Positions 32,092 to 40,029 are shown, numbered from the stretch's first letter. The stretch: DNA of 40,473 nt from Lacticaseibacillus hulanensis (GCF_004010095.1 NZ_RRYD01000031.1:1-40473); one strand, 5' to 3'. Notes: generated from the sequence alone by a model not told the origin. Numbers and translations are program-made.

Positions 32092-33245
32092 CGCCAGAAG
32101 AATACGCAGCACAGCTTGATAGCTGGACGCGTGATGGTGTAATCGAACAAATTTTGTCCCGAGTGCCAGACACTGTGGATAAGCGAGAAGGCTCAATCAT
32201 CTATGATGCCGTTGCACCCGCCGCGGTGACAATTGTTGACCTGGTGACGCAGTTTAAGCAGTTTGTGCTCGAGAGTTACACACAGACGGCCGACAACGAG
32301 TTTTTGGACTACCGTGGGCAGGAGAAAGGCTTGACCCGATACGCTGCGACTAATGCGGTTGTGACGGCCGTATTTACCGATGTTGCGGGTCAGCCGATTG
32401 GAGTCGACAACGGTGACCGGTTTGCGACAATCGAAACGCAGCCATATTACTACACGGTCAGCCAGGTCCTAGATGGTGGCAAGGCTCAACTTACTTGTGA
32501 GACTGCAGGTGAAGGGCCAAATCACTATTTGGGCCAGATACTACCCGTTACACCTAATGATGACGTCGCTAATGCGGTCATCACTGATATCACGGTGCCC
32601 GCACGGGACACGGAGACGGATGACGATTATCGGGCGCGTATCCTCAAACAATCAACCTCAGTCGCATACGGTGGCAATATCGCTGATTACCAGGCGATGA
32701 TTGCTGGGCTTGAGACTGTTGGCGCTGTTCAGGTTTATCCGACCTGGAACGGGGGCGGTACGGTTAAGTTGGTAATCTTAGACAACGATTACGACATACC
32801 ATCTGATGACCTAGTCACTCAGGTCCAGCAAGCAATTGACCCCCAGGATGCAACCGGCAACGGCTACGGACTTGCCCCAATTGGGCACACCGTCACGGTG
32901 GTTGCACCAACTGCACGCACAATTAATATGTCCCTGTCTATTGAGATTGATAAGACGACTGATTACACGACGGCAGCTAATGCGGCTAAACAGGCCATTG
33001 CTGACTACATCGTTACGGTGCACAAAGCCTGGGCCAACCTGGACAATGGGACGCGTAGTTATGCCCAATCTGTATATCGCTCTCAGGTCTTTGCGGCTGT
33101 ACTTAAGGTGCCAGGTGTAATCAACGTGACCGGACTCACACTCGAGGGCAAAGACGCAGATGTGCAACTGGTGCTAACTGGTCAGGAGACACAGCTAGCC
33201 GAGCTTGGGGAGGTGACTATCAATGACGCAGCTGCTACCGCTTAA
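32088..33245 (+). CDS. xkdT: Baseplate J-like protein (XkdT)
   Basis: 385 aa, TTG start after GGAGGTG, overlapping the wedge gene by 4 nt. YTQTADNEFLDYRGQEKGLT, RYAATNAVVTAVFTD and VYPTWNGGGTVKLVILDNDY are Baseplate_J (gp47/gpJ) hallmarks. Wedge component around the hub. Confidence 0.94.
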   Translation: MTPEEYAAQLDSWTRDGVIEQILSRVPDTVDKREGSIIYDAVAPAAVTIVDLVTQFKQFVLESYTQTADNEFLDYRGQEKGLTRYAATNAVVTAVFTDVAGQPIGVDNGDRFATIETQPYYYTVSQVLDGGKAQLTCETAGEGPNHYLGQILPVTPNDDVANAVITDITVPARDTETDDDYRARILKQSTSVAYGGNIADYQAMIAGLETVGAVQVYPTWNGGGTVKLVILDNDYDIPSDDLVTQVQQAIDPQDATGNGYGLAPIGHTVTVVAPTARTINMSLSIEIDKTTDYTTAANAAKQAIADYIVTVHKAWANLDNGTRSYAQSVYRSQVFAAVLKVPGVINVTGLTLEGKDADVQLVLTGQETQLAELGEVTINDAAATA

Positions 33246-33753
33246 AGAACTATTGCCGGACTTCTATGACGGTGTGGTAGAGATGCAGCATCTAGTAGCC
33301 GTTGAGCAGCCGACCATGGACGCCCTGAGCGAGCTGATGAATCGGTACCAGACTAATCAGTTTGCCGCAATTGCGGACGAGGACGGGCTGTCTGTCTTTG
33401 AAGACTTATTGGGCATTACGGGCGTGGAAAATGAGGATTTGGAAACTCGACGGTATAATGTGCTGATGGAGCTTCTGCCCCCACAGCCGCTCACTGAGCC
33501 GTATCTGCGTGAGGTGCTTCGCTTGCTCAACATCAACGCCACACTTGACGTCGATGGCGATAAGTTTCAAGCGGATGTATCTGCTAGTGTTACTGACCGC
33601 GGTAGTAGTCAGCGCCTGGAAGTTCTACTTAACCGGTATCTGCCGGTTAATCTTATATATACGCATCGGGTTAATCCTGATGCAGCGCCTTTGTACGTTG
33701 CCATTGCTCTTGGCCCGCACAGAGGCGTTTTGAGTATCACAACGGAGGTGTAA
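33223..33753 (+). CDS. xkdU: XkdU/YmfQ-like (DUF2313) baseplate protein
   Basis: 176 aa. LLPLKELLPDFYDGVVEMQH, then RRYNVLMELLPPQPLTEPYL, matches the DUF2313 family (gpI-like) that links the J-type protein to tail fibres. Overlaps it by 23 nt. Confidence 0.9.
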   Translation: MTQLLPLKELLPDFYDGVVEMQHLVAVEQPTMDALSELMNRYQTNQFAAIADEDGLSVFEDLLGITGVENEDLETRRYNVLMELLPPQPLTEPYLREVLRLLNINATLDVDGDKFQADVSASVTDRGSSQRLEVLLNRYLPVNLIYTHRVNPDAAPLYVAIALGPHRGVLSITTEV

Positions 33754-33754
33754 G

Positions 33755-36073
33755 ATGCCCAAATCATATTTTACGGCCGCCGCACTTGCCCTCATGGCAC
33801 AAGTGCAATCAGGCCAAACTCAAATCAAATTTACACGTGGTGCTGCTTCAACTGATAACTGGTCTGCTAAGACCAAAGAAGAATTGGCTGCAACCACCGT
33901 GCTCACAAATATCGCCCAAGAAACGACCATTGGTAAAGCTGAGGTTGTCACGCGGTCAGATGGGACGATGTCGACCGATTCGATTGTAATTGACGTCGTT
34001 TTTGATGAATCGAAGACGACCAAAGAATTTAACATGTACACACTTGGCCTGTATGCTTGCCCAACTGATGGCAGCAAGGACGGCGCAGAGATTTTATACA
34101 GCATTACCACGCTGGAAGACCCGCAATTTATGGCACCTGATGACAATGGATCAAGCCAAACGTTCCGACTAACTACTGCTATTGGGGATGTGGCCAACCT
34201 GTCTATCAAGCTTGATGGTGATAATACAGGTGGTTTGGACCAGGTGGCTCTTGAAGCTCTGCATCAGAAGATTACAGCGGAGACAGTTAAAACGGTCGCT
34301 GGCGGTACCGTGGTGCACACAGACGGTGATGAGACGGTTGATGGTGTTAAGACCTTCTCGAAAACCATCATCGGTAGGGTGCAGCACGCAGATAATGCGG
34401 ATGCTGCAGGCAAATTGGACCACAGCATCAAAGTTAACGGCGTGGCCACGGACTTAAGTAAGGACTTTACTGTCAACGCGTTCCCGTCAAACGATGCTGA
34501 CCTAGGCCACCTATCCAAAGATAACGTTTGGGCCGGGTTGGCTACCTTTGCCAAGCAAGTCACAGGAACCATCACCGAGGCTCTGCATGCGGCTAAGGCG
34601 ACACTGGCCGACACTGCGACCAAGTGGACCAAGGCAATTAAGATTAACGGTGTTGACGTGGATGGTAGCAAGGATGTGACCATCACCGATGCTTCTGCGG
34701 TGCACCTAACTGGGGACCAGACTGTGGCCGGGGTTAAGACATTCTCTAGCACCATTAAAGGGAAGATTGACTCGGCCACTAATGCGGACCATGCCACAAG
34801 TGCAGATTCGGCCACCAAGGCGACGACTGCTGACAATGCAGCTAAGGCTGGTGAAGCCACCACGACAACTGGTAACGCTGCTACTGCAACAAAGCTGGCA
34901 ACGGCTCGAAAAGTAAACGGTGTGGCGTTTGACGGGACGGCCGATATCAATATTGTGGATGCCGGTGCACCACGCAAAACAGATGTCATGCCGTATGTTA
35001 GAAACCTGACAAGCGGTGAGGACCTAAATAAGATTACTCAACATGGATACTACGGCGCTAACTCAATTCCTCTTACGAACGGGCCAATAGCAAATTCTGG
35101 CAAACATTACGGCATGTTAGTTGTAACAGGCCAGGACCCATTTTCTACTACTAGTGGCATAACAAACGTAACGCAGACTTTTTACAACATCGGTGATATT
35201 TATGTGCGTGGGTATTTTGGGCCCCCTACCTGGGGCGGGTGGAATCGAGTTGCATTGACGTCTGACCTAGCACCGTATGCGAAGACGTCCGACGTTGCCA
35301 ATGGTTATCTTGCTAAGTCTGGTAATGCAGTCTCAGCTACCAAGTTAGTAACTGCTCGCAAAATTAATGGAGTATCGTTCGATGGTACAGGCGATGTTAC
35401 CATCACAGCAATGCCATCGAATGATTCCAGCATCTTGCATACAGGTGACTCGAAAACACTGACTGGTACGCTAACTTTTTCTAAACCGATTACGATAGCA
35501 GGCAACGATACAGTTGGCCAGCGTACAGTGCTTATCCAGCAGAGTTCTGCCACGGATGGTGGTTACCTCGCAGTTGGCAACACTGGTGCTGATGCCGGAT
35601 ATGTTGAGCTGGGCGCAATTGATAACGCTAATACCACTATTTACGCCCGAAAACGGGGTACCAACAATGCGGTGGTCTCTGAGGCGACTCTGTTGGATTC
35701 TTCAAATAATACCAAATTCCCTGGGACAGTCACGGCACCGACATTTTCGGGTACGTTGAATGGTAAGGCATCTTCAGCTGCCAATGCAGACCATGCCACT
35801 AAAGCGGATAGCGCAACATCAGCGACGACTGCTGCCAATGCAACCAACGCGGCCCATGCAACGAAGGCCGATAGTGCAACATCAGCAACGAGTGCGACTA
35901 ACGCGACTAACGCAGGAGCTGCCACTAAGCTGGCGACTGCCCGTAAGATTAGCGGTGTGCCTTTTGATGGCACGGCAGATATAAGTCTGTTTGTGATGTG
36001 CACTAGCGAGGCAGATGCGAAAACAAAGAGCGCCGCAGATCCAACTCGAATCTACTGGTACCCAGAATCTTAG
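33755..36073 (+). CDS. Tail fibre protein with repeats and a pyocin-knob-like domain
   Basis: 772 aa. N-terminal about 1-160 is a phage tail-collar/gpH-like attachment domain (PKSYFTAAALALMAQVQSGQ). The shaft has five copies of a K-[IV]-[NS]-GV-x-[VTF]-DGT-x-D-[IVF] unit near residues 226, 295, 386, 535 and 731, and Ala/Asp/Thr-rich A-x-x-AD runs between them. A pyocin-knob-like domain lies at about 410-500 (GYYGANSIPL ... FYNIGDIYVRGYFGPPTWGG). It ends with ...DPTRIYWYPES. Receptor-binding or shaft protein of the contractile tail. Confidence 0.87.
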   Translation: MPKSYFTAAALALMAQVQSGQTQIKFTRGAASTDNWSAKTKEELAATTVLTNIAQETTIGKAEVVTRSDGTMSTDSIVIDVVFDESKTTKEFNMYTLGLYACPTDGSKDGAEILYSITTLEDPQFMAPDDNGSSQTFRLTTAIGDVANLSIKLDGDNTGGLDQVALEALHQKITAETVKTVAGGTVVHTDGDETVDGVKTFSKTIIGRVQHADNADAAGKLDHSIKVNGVATDLSKDFTVNAFPSNDADLGHLSKDNVWAGLATFAKQVTGTITEALHAAKATLADTATKWTKAIKINGVDVDGSKDVTITDASAVHLTGDQTVAGVKTFSSTIKGKIDSATNADHATSADSATKATTADNAAKAGEATTTTGNAATATKLATARKVNGVAFDGTADINIVDAGAPRKTDVMPYVRNLTSGEDLNKITQHGYYGANSIPLTNGPIANSGKHYGMLVVTGQDPFSTTSGITNVTQTFYNIGDIYVRGYFGPPTWGGWNRVALTSDLAPYAKTSDVANGYLAKSGNAVSATKLVTARKINGVSFDGTGDVTITAMPSNDSSILHTGDSKTLTGTLTFSKPITIAGNDTVGQRTVLIQQSSATDGGYLAVGNTGADAGYVELGAIDNANTTIYARKRGTNNAVVSEATLLDSSNNTKFPGTVTAPTFSGTLNGKASSAANADHATKADSATSATTAANATNAAHATKADSATSATSATNATNAGAATKLATARKISGVPFDGTADISLFVMCTSEADAKTKSAADPTRIYWYPES

Positions 36074-36083
36074 GAGGTAACTT

Positions 36084-36434
36084 ATGGGAGCTTACACGCA
36101 AGGTAAAAAAGTGGCCGGCGACTATGACAGTGGCTGGCAAAAAATCACACTTACAAGTGCTGTAACGCAGCACACCATCCTAGTTCCGATGATGCGTAAA
36201 ATTGGCAATGAAGTACAGCTTAAAGGAGCCATTAATATGACTGCTCCTGGCACAATTGCCACATTACCGTATAAGCCAGTTGATGAGTTTGGCTTTAATT
36301 GCTCGCAACTTTCTACGACACCTGGGCAGAATGCTAATGTCTACCTTGAGACTGATGGCACGCTACAGCTAATTTATGCCAGCACATACGAAAAGGGCGT
36401 TTGGTTGAACGAAATCCACTACTTCATCAACTAA
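36084..36434 (+). CDS. Tail-tip protein, MGAY family copy 1
   Basis: 116 aa. Starts MGAYTQGKKVAGDYDSGW, shared in form with the next three tail-tip genes. The rest is beta-rich (IGNEVQLKGAINMTAPG, WLNEIHYF). SD AGGAGG 8 nt upstream and no poly-G leader, so it should be made constitutively from the fibre transcript. Likely a small trimeric tip bound to the fibre through the shared N-terminus. Confidence 0.8.
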   Translation: MGAYTQGKKVAGDYDSGWQKITLTSAVTQHTILVPMMRKIGNEVQLKGAINMTAPGTIATLPYKPVDEFGFNCSQLSTTPGQNANVYLETDGTLQLIYASTYEKGVWLNEIHYFIN

Positions 36435-36451
36435 CTAGGAGGATAAATAAC

Positions 36452-36496
36452 ATGAAATTGAAACTGTCTGAAAAAATTCGGGGGGGGGGCACTTAA
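36452..36496 (+). CDS. Poly-G leader ORF 1 (present state: truncated)
   Basis: ATG with AGGAGG upstream. With the 10 G present, the frame reads MKLKLSEKIRGGGT and stops at TAA (36494-36496). If the tract has 9 (or 12) G, it runs on as ...ALNPLYNSVSAESGVL and stops at TAA 36537-36539, immediately before the ATG of MGAY copy 2. The extended form aligns with leader 2 (S-x-x-I-x-GGG, then N two residues from the end of the block). Its truncation would leave copy 2 uncoupled. Confidence 0.6.
   Translation: MKLKLSEKIRGGGT
36480..36489 (+). repeat. Poly-G tract 1 (10 G)
   Basis: Ten uninterrupted G, followed after seven bases by CCCCC (36497-36501) that can pair with it. A run this long is improbable by chance in DNA of average composition and is prone to slippage. 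Confidence 0.9.
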
Positions 36497-36539
36497 CCCC
36501 CTATATAACAGCGTTTCTGCCGAAAGTGGGGTGCTCTAA

Positions 36540-36935
36540 ATGGGCGCCTATTTTAGTGGCAAAAAAGTGTCTGGCGTCGTTGATACTGGCTGGATTGATG
36601 CAAGCAAGTATCTGGTTAACGGGTTCAAGGTGTACTCAGGTAGCTACCTCCGCTACAAGATTCGGGGCGGCATTGTCTACTTTGCCGGCATTGTCACGCC
36701 GGGCACTGACAAAGCCGGGGAAACAGAAGTCGCAATCCTTTCGGGCTTGCCGTTCAGCCTGCAAACAAATCAGTACTCTACTCAGCCAGGGAGCACGGGC
36801 AATCTATGGGTTGCTAACGCCAGTGGCACTACAGTCACGTTCAACCGCCACACATCGCCAGGGAAGTCTGGCTGGACTACAGCAGCGGCAGGCGAATGGC
36901 TTGCTCTTGGTGGGGCAGCGTTCGCTTTGGCCTGA
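36540..36935 (+). CDS. Tail-tip protein, MGAY family copy 2
   Basis: 131 aa. MGAYFSGKKVSGVVDTGW; then beta-rich with RYKIRGGIVYFAGIVTPG and a C-terminal WLALGGAAFALA like copy 3. Only a weak SD (GTGGGG) precedes its ATG, which directly follows the TAA of leader 1's extended frame. In the present 10-G state coupling is predicted off. Confidence 0.8.
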   Translation: MGAYFSGKKVSGVVDTGWIDASKYLVNGFKVYSGSYLRYKIRGGIVYFAGIVTPGTDKAGETEVAILSGLPFSLQTNQYSTQPGSTGNLWVANASGTTVTFNRHTSPGKSGWTTAAAGEWLALGGAAFALA

Positions 36936-36941
36936 TTTATC

Positions 36942-36963
36942 AGCCACCTCAAAGGGGGTGGCT
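36942..36963 (+). promoter_or_regulatory. Hairpin masking the SD of MGAY copy 3
   Basis: AGCCACC (36942-36948) pairs with GGTGGCT (36957-36963). The SD-like GGGGGTGG of copy 3 lies in the 3' arm. Ribosomes finishing copy 2 stop at 36935, just short of it. Confidence 0.5.
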
Positions 36964-36966
36964 TAG

Positions 36967-37359
36967 ATGGGTGCCTATTTTCAAGGTAAAAAAGTTGCGG
37001 GTGATTTGGTCGGTGACTGGGTCGATGTCCAGTCATATTTGGCGTCAGGATTCACAACTGATTCATTCGTAAAGTTCCGCTTGAACAAGTCGCGCAAAGA
37101 GGTTCAGCTGATTGGGTCACTAAAAACAACTAAAGATATTGCCTACAGCAGTGATGCTATACCTATCTTTACTAAGCTCCCGTTTGCTTTGAGCGGTGGC
37201 CAGTACATGATGCAGCATGGCTCGGGCAATGCAACTTGGCTTTTGGGTGTTACTACAGGTAGTGTGCTCGGCATGTCTCGCTATGCGGTGGGCGGCACTA
37301 ATGCGACTGCTCAGTCTGGAGTATGGTTGACGCTCGGCGGGACCTGGGCCATTGATTAA
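36967..37359 (+). CDS. Tail-tip protein, MGAY family copy 3
   Basis: 130 aa. MGAYFQGKKVAGDLVGDW; middle VKFRLNKSRKEVQLIGSLKT and C-terminal GVWLTLGGTWAID resemble copy 2, so the two are full-length paralogues with diverged heads. ATG directly follows TAG of an open alternate frame that crosses all of copy 2. Confidence 0.8.
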   Translation: MGAYFQGKKVAGDLVGDWVDVQSYLASGFTTDSFVKFRLNKSRKEVQLIGSLKTTKDIAYSSDAIPIFTKLPFALSGGQYMMQHGSGNATWLLGVTTGSVLGMSRYAVGGTNATAQSGVWLTLGGTWAID

Positions 37360-37373
37360 TAAGGAGATTCAAA

Positions 37374-37466
37374 ATGGATAAAATAACGTATTCCCCCGAA
37401 ATTATCGGGGGGGGTAATTTTGCTATAAATAACCACCGCGCCAGTGATAGAAAGCTGGTGTGTTAG
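37374..37466 (+). CDS. Poly-G leader ORF 2 (present state: in frame)
   Basis: 30 aa, ATG behind AAGGAG. TYSPEIIGGGNFAINN holds GGG encoded by the 8-G tract. It stops 2 nt before the ATG of MGAY copy 4. With 7 or 9 G the frame meets TAA within three to five codons. So only one of three phases couples to copy 4, and the present sequence is in that phase. Confidence 0.65.
   Translation: MDKITYSPEIIGGGNFAINNHRASDRKLVC
37407..37414 (+). repeat. Poly-G tract 2 (8 G)
   Basis: Eight G preceded by CCCCCGA (37393-37399) pairing with TCGGGGG (37405-37411), a 7-bp stem with a 5-nt loop. Confidence 0.9.
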
Positions 37467-37468
37467 TT

Positions 37469-37756
37469 ATGGGAGCATACTTCCAAGGAAAGAAAATAAC
37501 GCCGTCGCTGCCAAACTTCGCGTCTTTTCTAGTCCAGAAGACTAAGACCCAGGGATACAACGACCTCACTAGCACCGGATGGTACGTGATTACTGATGGT
37601 GCGCCGGGCGGAACGGATACAACACATAACTATGGGCTGTTGATTGTATTTTCACGGTCCGGCACCAGCTGCACCCAGATTTGGCTAGATGACGGTAATC
37701 GGATGTACACGCGGAATTGTAACGACGGCAATTGGCAGGCATGGAAAGAGAAGTAG
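37469..37756 (+). CDS. Tail-tip protein, MGAY family copy 4 (pyocin-knob-like)
   Basis: 95 aa. MGAYFQGKKITPSLPNF then a different head: YNDLTSTGWYVITDG, NYGLLIVFSRSGTSCTQIWL, NDGNWQAWKEK, a pyocin-knob-like domain as also found inside the main fibre. No clear SD; expression probably depends on ribosomes ending leader 2 two bases upstream. Confidence 0.78.
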   Translation: MGAYFQGKKITPSLPNFASFLVQKTKTQGYNDLTSTGWYVITDGAPGGTDTTHNYGLLIVFSRSGTSCTQIWLDDGNRMYTRNCNDGNWQAWKEK

Positions 37757-37795
37757 GCTAGGTAAAATGGACACGCAGTGAAGGAGGTGAGAGGC

Positions 37796-38233
37796 TTGCG
37801 AAACCTGATGCGTTTGTTTTTCTACAAACTGCAGCGAAATCATAGCTGGATATTTATCGGATTTGAGACGTTCCTGGTGGGCGTCTATTTTATTGCAGTT
37901 CCTGGGTCAATTCATGGCATCTCACCGTGGAAAATGTCCTTCGGCTTTATGGATGACTGGTGGCCGGCCCTGGTCTGGATAGTGCTTGGCATGTTCATGA
38001 TTATTAACAATGTCTTCGACGTGGTACCCGACTATAATCGTGAAACAGCTTACTGCATGGCATTCCTGTGGGGCTTTTACTTTACCCTGATGATTATGCG
38101 CGATTTGAACGACCCAAGGCCGCCGGTTATTGGCCTAGCTACAGTTTTTTACGGCGTGATTATGCTGCGTATCATCACGCTGCTACGCTATGACGATCCC
38201 ACACAACACAGACGAGGAGGCACCAAAAAGTGA
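37796..38233 (+). CDS. Membrane protein with four TM segments
   Basis: 145 aa, TTG start 7-8 nt after AAGGAGGTGAG. Transmembrane helices at about 18-36, 56-73, 85-102 and 110-130. Unknown function; in this place between fibres and holin it may be a second holin or lysis modulator. Overlaps the next gene by 4 nt. Confidence 0.7.
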   Translation: MRNLMRLFFYKLQRNHSWIFIGFETFLVGVYFIAVPGSIHGISPWKMSFGFMDDWWPALVWIVLGMFMIINNVFDVVPDYNRETAYCMAFLWGFYFTLMIMRDLNDPRPPVIGLATVFYGVIMLRIITLLRYDDPTQHRRGGTKK

Positions 38234-38532
38234 ACGTAGCAATTATTAGCGCACTGATTGGTGGCGCCACCTCGTTTGCGGTAGCTCTCGCCAGTGGTAG
38301 AGCCACAGTCAAGTCAGCAAACGCTGGCACTGAGGGTATCTACGCTAAGGAGTTGCCAGAACTAATCGAGCAAATTAAGCAGTTGAACAAAGAGCGTAAT
38401 GGCCTATCACGCCAGCTCACTGATGTTCAGCTGCAAAACCAGCAGTTGCAGAATCAAGTCAGTTCTCTAACTGGTCAAATCGACCAGCTAAAGCGGCTGC
38501 TTGAACGGAAAGGAATAGAAATCGATGAATGA
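38230..38532 (+). CDS. Coiled-coil protein with N-terminal membrane anchor
   Basis: 100 aa, GTG start behind GAGGAGG. Hydrophobic residues 4-22 (AIISALIGGATSFAVALAS) then continuous coiled coil (LIEQIKQLNKERNGLSRQL and following). Typical of a small gene between fibres and holin; could be a spanin-like or holin partner. Confidence 0.75.
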   Translation: MNVAIISALIGGATSFAVALASGRATVKSANAGTEGIYAKELPELIEQIKQLNKERNGLSRQLTDVQLQNQQLQNQVSSLTGQIDQLKRLLERKGIEIDE

Positions 38533-38839
38533 AGTATGGAGCACTATTGCAAAGGCGCTGCCGTCCATTAACTGGAAGGTACGCTTCACTGATCCAAAGA
38601 ACATCGGCCGGCTGTTTGTGGCTGTGATTGTGCCAGTATTGGGCTACTATGGGATTACTTCCGCAGACATCACCTCTTGGAGTGTGCTGGGAGACACACT
38701 GCTGAAAGCTATTGGTAACCCGTATGTACTAATGACTGCCGCGGTTAATTTTTATGTGTGGGCTGTAGACCCGACTACTGCCGGCGCAAGCGACAGCAAG
38801 GAAGCACTAGGTTATACCAAGCCTAAGGAGGCCAAGTAA
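38525..38839 (+). CDS. Holin (LC3 family)
   Basis: 104 aa. INWKVRFTDPKNIGRLFVAV begins the phi-LC3-type holin domain; two transmembrane helices (about 29-47 and 63-85), a short charged turn, and the typical DPTTAGASDSKEALGYTKPK tail. Forms membrane holes that release the lysin. Confidence 0.92.
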   Translation: MNEVWSTIAKALPSINWKVRFTDPKNIGRLFVAVIVPVLGYYGITSADITSWSVLGDTLLKAIGNPYVLMTAAVNFYVWAVDPTTAGASDSKEALGYTKPKEAK

Positions 38840-39903
38840 TGGCACAACTAAACGGCATCGACATCAGCCATCACAATTCGACTGATGTGGCTAAAGTGTC
38901 AGCTGACTTTGTCATTGTCAAGGCTACTGAAGGCGTGACGTACACTGACCCAAGGTTTGCAGTTAACATCGCTGCTGCGAAGAAGGCGGGCAAGCTTATC
39001 GGCGCTTACCACTACATGCGTGGTAATAGTCCAACTGCTGAAGCCAAGCACTTTCTGGCAGTGGCCAAAGCCTATATCGGAGAGGCTATTTTGGTACTGG
39101 ACTACGAGGACAAGTCCGCCCCAGGTGTAACCGGTGCTAAAGAGTTTCTGGATTACATTAAGAAGGCCACGGGTGTGGCTCCGGTCATCTACTTGTCGCG
39201 GAGCTGGGAAAACACGCGCGACCTGTCCGCGATTGCGAAGGCAGGCTACCCCGCATGGATTGCTCAGTACAATAACTACAACACGGTTTACAGCTACGCT
39301 CCGCGGCCTCTGCTTGGGTCCCTCAAGCACTTTGGCAAGATGGCAATGTTTCAGTATACCAGCACGGGTAAGCTACCAAACGGTGGCGGCAACCTCGACC
39401 TGGACGTCTTTTACGGTAACCGGAGCGACTGGCAGAAGCTAGCGGGCGGGAAGAGCACTGAGGCGGGCAAGACAGCAGCAAAGAAGCCAGTGGCCAAGCC
39501 GAAGAAGCCGAGTGGTTCAGCCAAAGTGAAGTCAGTGCAGACCTGGTTAAACAGTACGTATGGCGCCGGCCTCACAGTCGACGGCTTCGATGGTCCGAAG
39601 ACTGACCGCGCACTGCTGAAGGCATACCAGCGCGAGCTCAATAAGCAGACGGGCTCGCACTTGTCGCTTGATGGCCTCTGGGGAGCTAAAACACAAAAAG
39701 CCAGCATCGTAGTCAAGCAGGGAGCTCGAGGCAACATCACGCGCATTGTGCAAGGTGCCCTCATCTGTAAGGGGTACGACCCAGACGGCTTTGACGGGGT
39801 ATACGGCAGTGGTTGCCGTGCGGCGGTTGCTAAATTCCAGCGTGCACATGGGTTGTCCGCTGATGGCATCTTTGGACCTAGGACGGCTGCCAAGCTCTTT
39901 TAG
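38839..39903 (+). CDS. lys: Endolysin: GH25 muramidase with peptidoglycan-binding domains
   Basis: 354 aa, no signal peptide, ATG sharing one base with the holin stop. GH25 domain residues 1-200: GIDISHHN (6-13), FVIVKATEG, GAYHYMR, and catalytic acidic residues in LVLDYED (D/E near 86-88). After a KKPVAKPKKPSG linker come two putative peptidoglycan-binding repeats (about 225-285 and 295-354; VDGFDGPKTDRALLKAYQ and ADGIFGPRTAAKLF). Cleaves the beta-1,4 MurNAc-GlcNAc bond in host peptidoglycan. Confidence 0.95.
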   Translation: MAQLNGIDISHHNSTDVAKVSADFVIVKATEGVTYTDPRFAVNIAAAKKAGKLIGAYHYMRGNSPTAEAKHFLAVAKAYIGEAILVLDYEDKSAPGVTGAKEFLDYIKKATGVAPVIYLSRSWENTRDLSAIAKAGYPAWIAQYNNYNTVYSYAPRPLLGSLKHFGKMAMFQYTSTGKLPNGGGNLDLDVFYGNRSDWQKLAGGKSTEAGKTAAKKPVAKPKKPSGSAKVKSVQTWLNSTYGAGLTVDGFDGPKTDRALLKAYQRELNKQTGSHLSLDGLWGAKTQKASIVVKQGARGNITRIVQGALICKGYDPDGFDGVYGSGCRAAVAKFQRAHGLSADGIFGPRTAAKLF

Positions 39904-39935
39904 CTCATTACAACCTGGTAAAAACTCATTAAATT

Positions 39936-39970
39936 AAGCCTCACCCTCTCCGGAGAGTGGGGCTTTTTTG
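39936..39970 (+). terminator. Late operon terminator
   Basis: AAGCC...GGCTT with inner CAC/GTG and CTCT/AGAG pairs, then TTTTTT. Ends the structural/lysis transcript. Confidence 0.8.
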
Positions 39971-39982
39971 TATGTAAAAATG

Positions 39983-40005
39983 AAAAAAAAGCTCCCCTAG
40001 GAGCT
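39983..40005 (-). terminator. Minus-strand terminator
   Basis: AGCTCC (39990-39995), loop CCTA, GGAGCT (40000-40005), preceded on the plus strand by eight A (39983-39990), so it is a terminator for leftward RNA. No leftward gene is seen to its right, which suggests an untranslated leftward RNA from the 40006-40340 region. Confidence 0.65.
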
Positions 40006-40029
40006 GACGGCAGCGCCTAGGAGAGTTAT

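Noticed and set aside
34740-35960. Repeat-rich fibre DNA considered as a CRISPR-like or diversity-generating repeat
   Set aside because: Repeats are in frame and encode degenerate A-x-x-AD and NGV-x-x-DGT units; no reverse transcriptase or template repeat is present.
36526-36966. 146-aa ORF across MGAY copy 2 as an independent gene
   Set aside because: It is a shadow of copy 2 with no SD and no protein-like domains. It is kept only as a possible ribosome path in the poly-G hypothesis.
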